A stretch of DNA of 6,393 nt from Ferroglobus sp. (GTDB lineage: Archaea > Halobacteriota > Archaeoglobi > Archaeoglobales > Archaeoglobaceae): NCBI GenBank assembly GCA_015520115.1, contig WAQS01000191.1, positions 1 to 6,393 of the forward strand, in the 5' to 3' direction. Shown here piece by piece: positions 5,452 through 6,393 of the stretch (the first letter of the stretch is position 1; the number at the start of each line of letters is the position of its first letter). The position numbers and the translations under genes were made by a program. The notes beneath the pieces were generated by a model, which was not told where the DNA came from, searched no databases, and saw only the letters and a program-made list of their open reading frames with translations.

Positions 5452-5643
5452 ATGACTCCCGAACAGATTTTAGAGAGAGCGAAGCAGTTGGAGGTTCAGG
5501 CTATTAAAGAGTACAACGAAATGAAGAAAAATGCTGATCCCCTAACTTCGGAACTTCTCGACTACCTGATTTCTCAGGAAAGGGAGCACCTGAAAATGAT
5601 AGAAGATAGGCTGAAAGCTCTAAAACTCCTCAGTAATAGATAG
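5452..5643 (+). CDS. Two-helix ferritin-like (half four-helix-bundle) small protein
   Basis: A 63-residue, highly charged, fully helical protein. Helix 1 (about 3-27) carries Glu14 and Glu20-Tyr21, then a short NADP turn, then helix 2 (31-59) with Glu43-x-x-His46 in SQEREHLKMIE. An acidic residue in helix 1 and an ExxH in helix 2 is the metal-ligand pattern of ferritin-like and rubrerythrin-like proteins. The size is half a bundle, as in encapsulated ferritin (EncFtn), which dimerises to form its iron site. Diiron binding or oxidation is inferred. The start is uncertain: ATG 5452 has no Shine-Dalgarno and may be leaderless, while an in-frame TTG at 5425 would add nine residues. It follows rps2 by 42 nt, and its last 14 nt overlap the convergent gene. 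No encapsulin gene is visible here. A non-metal helical hairpin is the main alternative. Confidence 0.75.
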   Translation: MTPEQILERAKQLEVQAIKEYNEMKKNADPLTSELLDYLISQEREHLKMIEDRLKALKLLSNR

Positions 5644-6393
5644 TAACAAGGAACATCGCAAAAACAGTAAGAATTAAAAGAGCCGTTACCAAATAGAACC
5701 TCCCGCTTAGCTTTTTGCTCGCTAAAGCTTCCCCGACAGCTTCCGTGCAAATAACGACTAAAGTGGAGAGTATCGCAAGCAAAGAGAAGGAAATCCACTT
5801 AGGAATAGCTGATAAATTTGCGTACTTGCTCCAAATTCCCATGGAGTAGTAGAAAACGGCGATAAACTCTATGACAGCCGCTGCCGCTTGAAGAGACGAA
5901 GTTTTCCTTTGAAGCTCAAGGTTTTCTTTTCTGTGGAGGGACTCCAATTTTAAATGAACCGTATCGAGAGCATCCCTCACACCGTTAAGCGTCGATTCGA
6001 AGCTCGATTCGTACTGGCGAAGAGATTGAAGCTGAATTCTGAGATTCGAAATTAGCTCACCCAAACCGAATTCTCTCGAATACTCTTCAGCCTTGATCAG
6101 AGAGGAAGATATTTCTTCGAGTTCATCTTTAAACTGCATGTAAGCGGAAAAAAACGACCCCTTCAGTGAGGAAATCGAATAGGCAAGCTCCTCAAGTTTC
6201 GAAACGCTTAGGGTTTTTGCCCCCTCAAGGATTTCCGTAACCTCGGAGATTATTTTCGTCTCCTCTTTATTTAAATGCTCAGCCCTAAGCCTCGCATCTT
6301 TAATTAGAATCTTAGCTACCGTTATCTCAGATAGAAATGGGATGAGATTTTGCAGAACACCTTTACCTTTTTCCCGAGGAACGTACACAGTAC
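5630..6393 (-). CDS. Unrecognised helical protein with three C-terminal membrane segments (5' end outside window)
   Basis: Leftward gene ending with TGA at 5632-5630. The frame is open to the right edge, so the start lies outside; an in-frame GTG at 6388 exists, but nothing upstream can be judged. Residue numbers count from that GTG (252 residues visible). Residues about 20-165 are almost entirely helical and charged, with heptad-like stretches (for example 85-125 and 130-160) suggesting coiled coils. Three hydrophobic helices follow: about 167-186 (AAAAVIEFIAVFYYSMGIW), 199-217 and 231-250, ending in IYY. The first hydrophobic pair is joined by a short loop containing Pro and Trp. The long helical cytosolic part followed by C-terminal membrane hairpins loosely recalls CorA-type transporters, but the GMN signature is absent, so I assign no function. 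The gene converges on the ferritin-like gene and overlaps it by 14 nt. Confidence 0.75.
   Translation of the reverse strand, partial: TVYVPREKGKGVLQNLIPFLSEITVAKILIKDARLRAEHLNKEETKIISEVTEILEGAKTLSVSKLEELAYSISSLKGSFFSAYMQFKDELEEISSSLIKAEEYSREFGLGELISNLRIQLQSLRQYESSFESTLNGVRDALDTVHLKLESLHRKENLELQRKTSSLQAAAAVIEFIAVFYYSMGIWSKYANLSAIPKWISFSLLAILSTLVVICTEAVGEALASKKLSGRFYLVTALLILTVFAMFLVTIYY

Noticed and set aside
5830..5900. CorA-type magnesium transporter signature in the right-hand membrane protein
   Set aside because: The YSMGIW segment after the first membrane helix only superficially resembles the GMN loop. The Gly-Met-Asn motif is absent and there are three hydrophobic segments, not two.

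Overview
The window looks like a piece of a euryarchaeal chromosome, most likely from the Archaeoglobales. The basis is archaeal-type ribosomal proteins (eL18, uL13, uS9, uS2), two small subunits of archaeal RNA polymerase (N and K), GGTGA/GGAGGTGAT-type ribosome binding sites, TATA-like boxes at the expected spacing, a tRNA without encoded CCA, and S2, L13 and enolase sequences that look closest to Archaeoglobus and haloarchaeal forms from memory. The order, inferred from recall and not from a search, matches the classic archaeal S9/RNA polymerase/enolase/S2 cluster. Genus cannot be fixed from here.

Layout. Bases 1-71 hold the first codons of a leftward gene cut by the window edge. Bases 72-440 are AT-rich (about 34% GC by hand count of 61-420) with no convincing gene. 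Bases 441-1665 are a leftward two-gene operon: an AIM24-family (TIGR00266) protein followed 4 nt later by a small serine alpha/beta hydrolase. Bases 1666-1786 are a divergent promoter region. Bases 1787-5409 are a rightward housekeeping operon: rpl18e, rpl13, rps9, rpoN, tRNA-Pro(CGG), rpoK, eno, rps2. Junctions are very tight, with ATGA overlaps (rpl13/rps9, eno/rps2) and ribosome binding sites built over the preceding stop codon. After T-rich tracts comes a small rightward gene for a two-helix ferritin-like protein (about 5452-5643). It overlaps tail-to-tail by 14 nt with a leftward gene for a helical protein with three C-terminal membrane segments, which is cut by the right edge.

How the genes work together. 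The central operon couples ribosome assembly, transcription machinery, one tRNA and a glycolytic/gluconeogenic enzyme. The tRNA sits inside the operon and its 5' end overlaps the rpoN stop codon by 10 nt. Maturation of the tRNA should therefore cut the transcript into an upstream mRNA (L18e-L13-S9-N) and a downstream mRNA (K-enolase-S2), and would leave the upstream mRNA without the rpoN stop codon.

I see no defence system, mobile element, CRISPR array or clear new multi-gene system. The items most worth a second look are the rpoN/tRNA overlap, the half-ferritin protein, the unrecognised membrane protein, and the AIM24-hydrolase pair.
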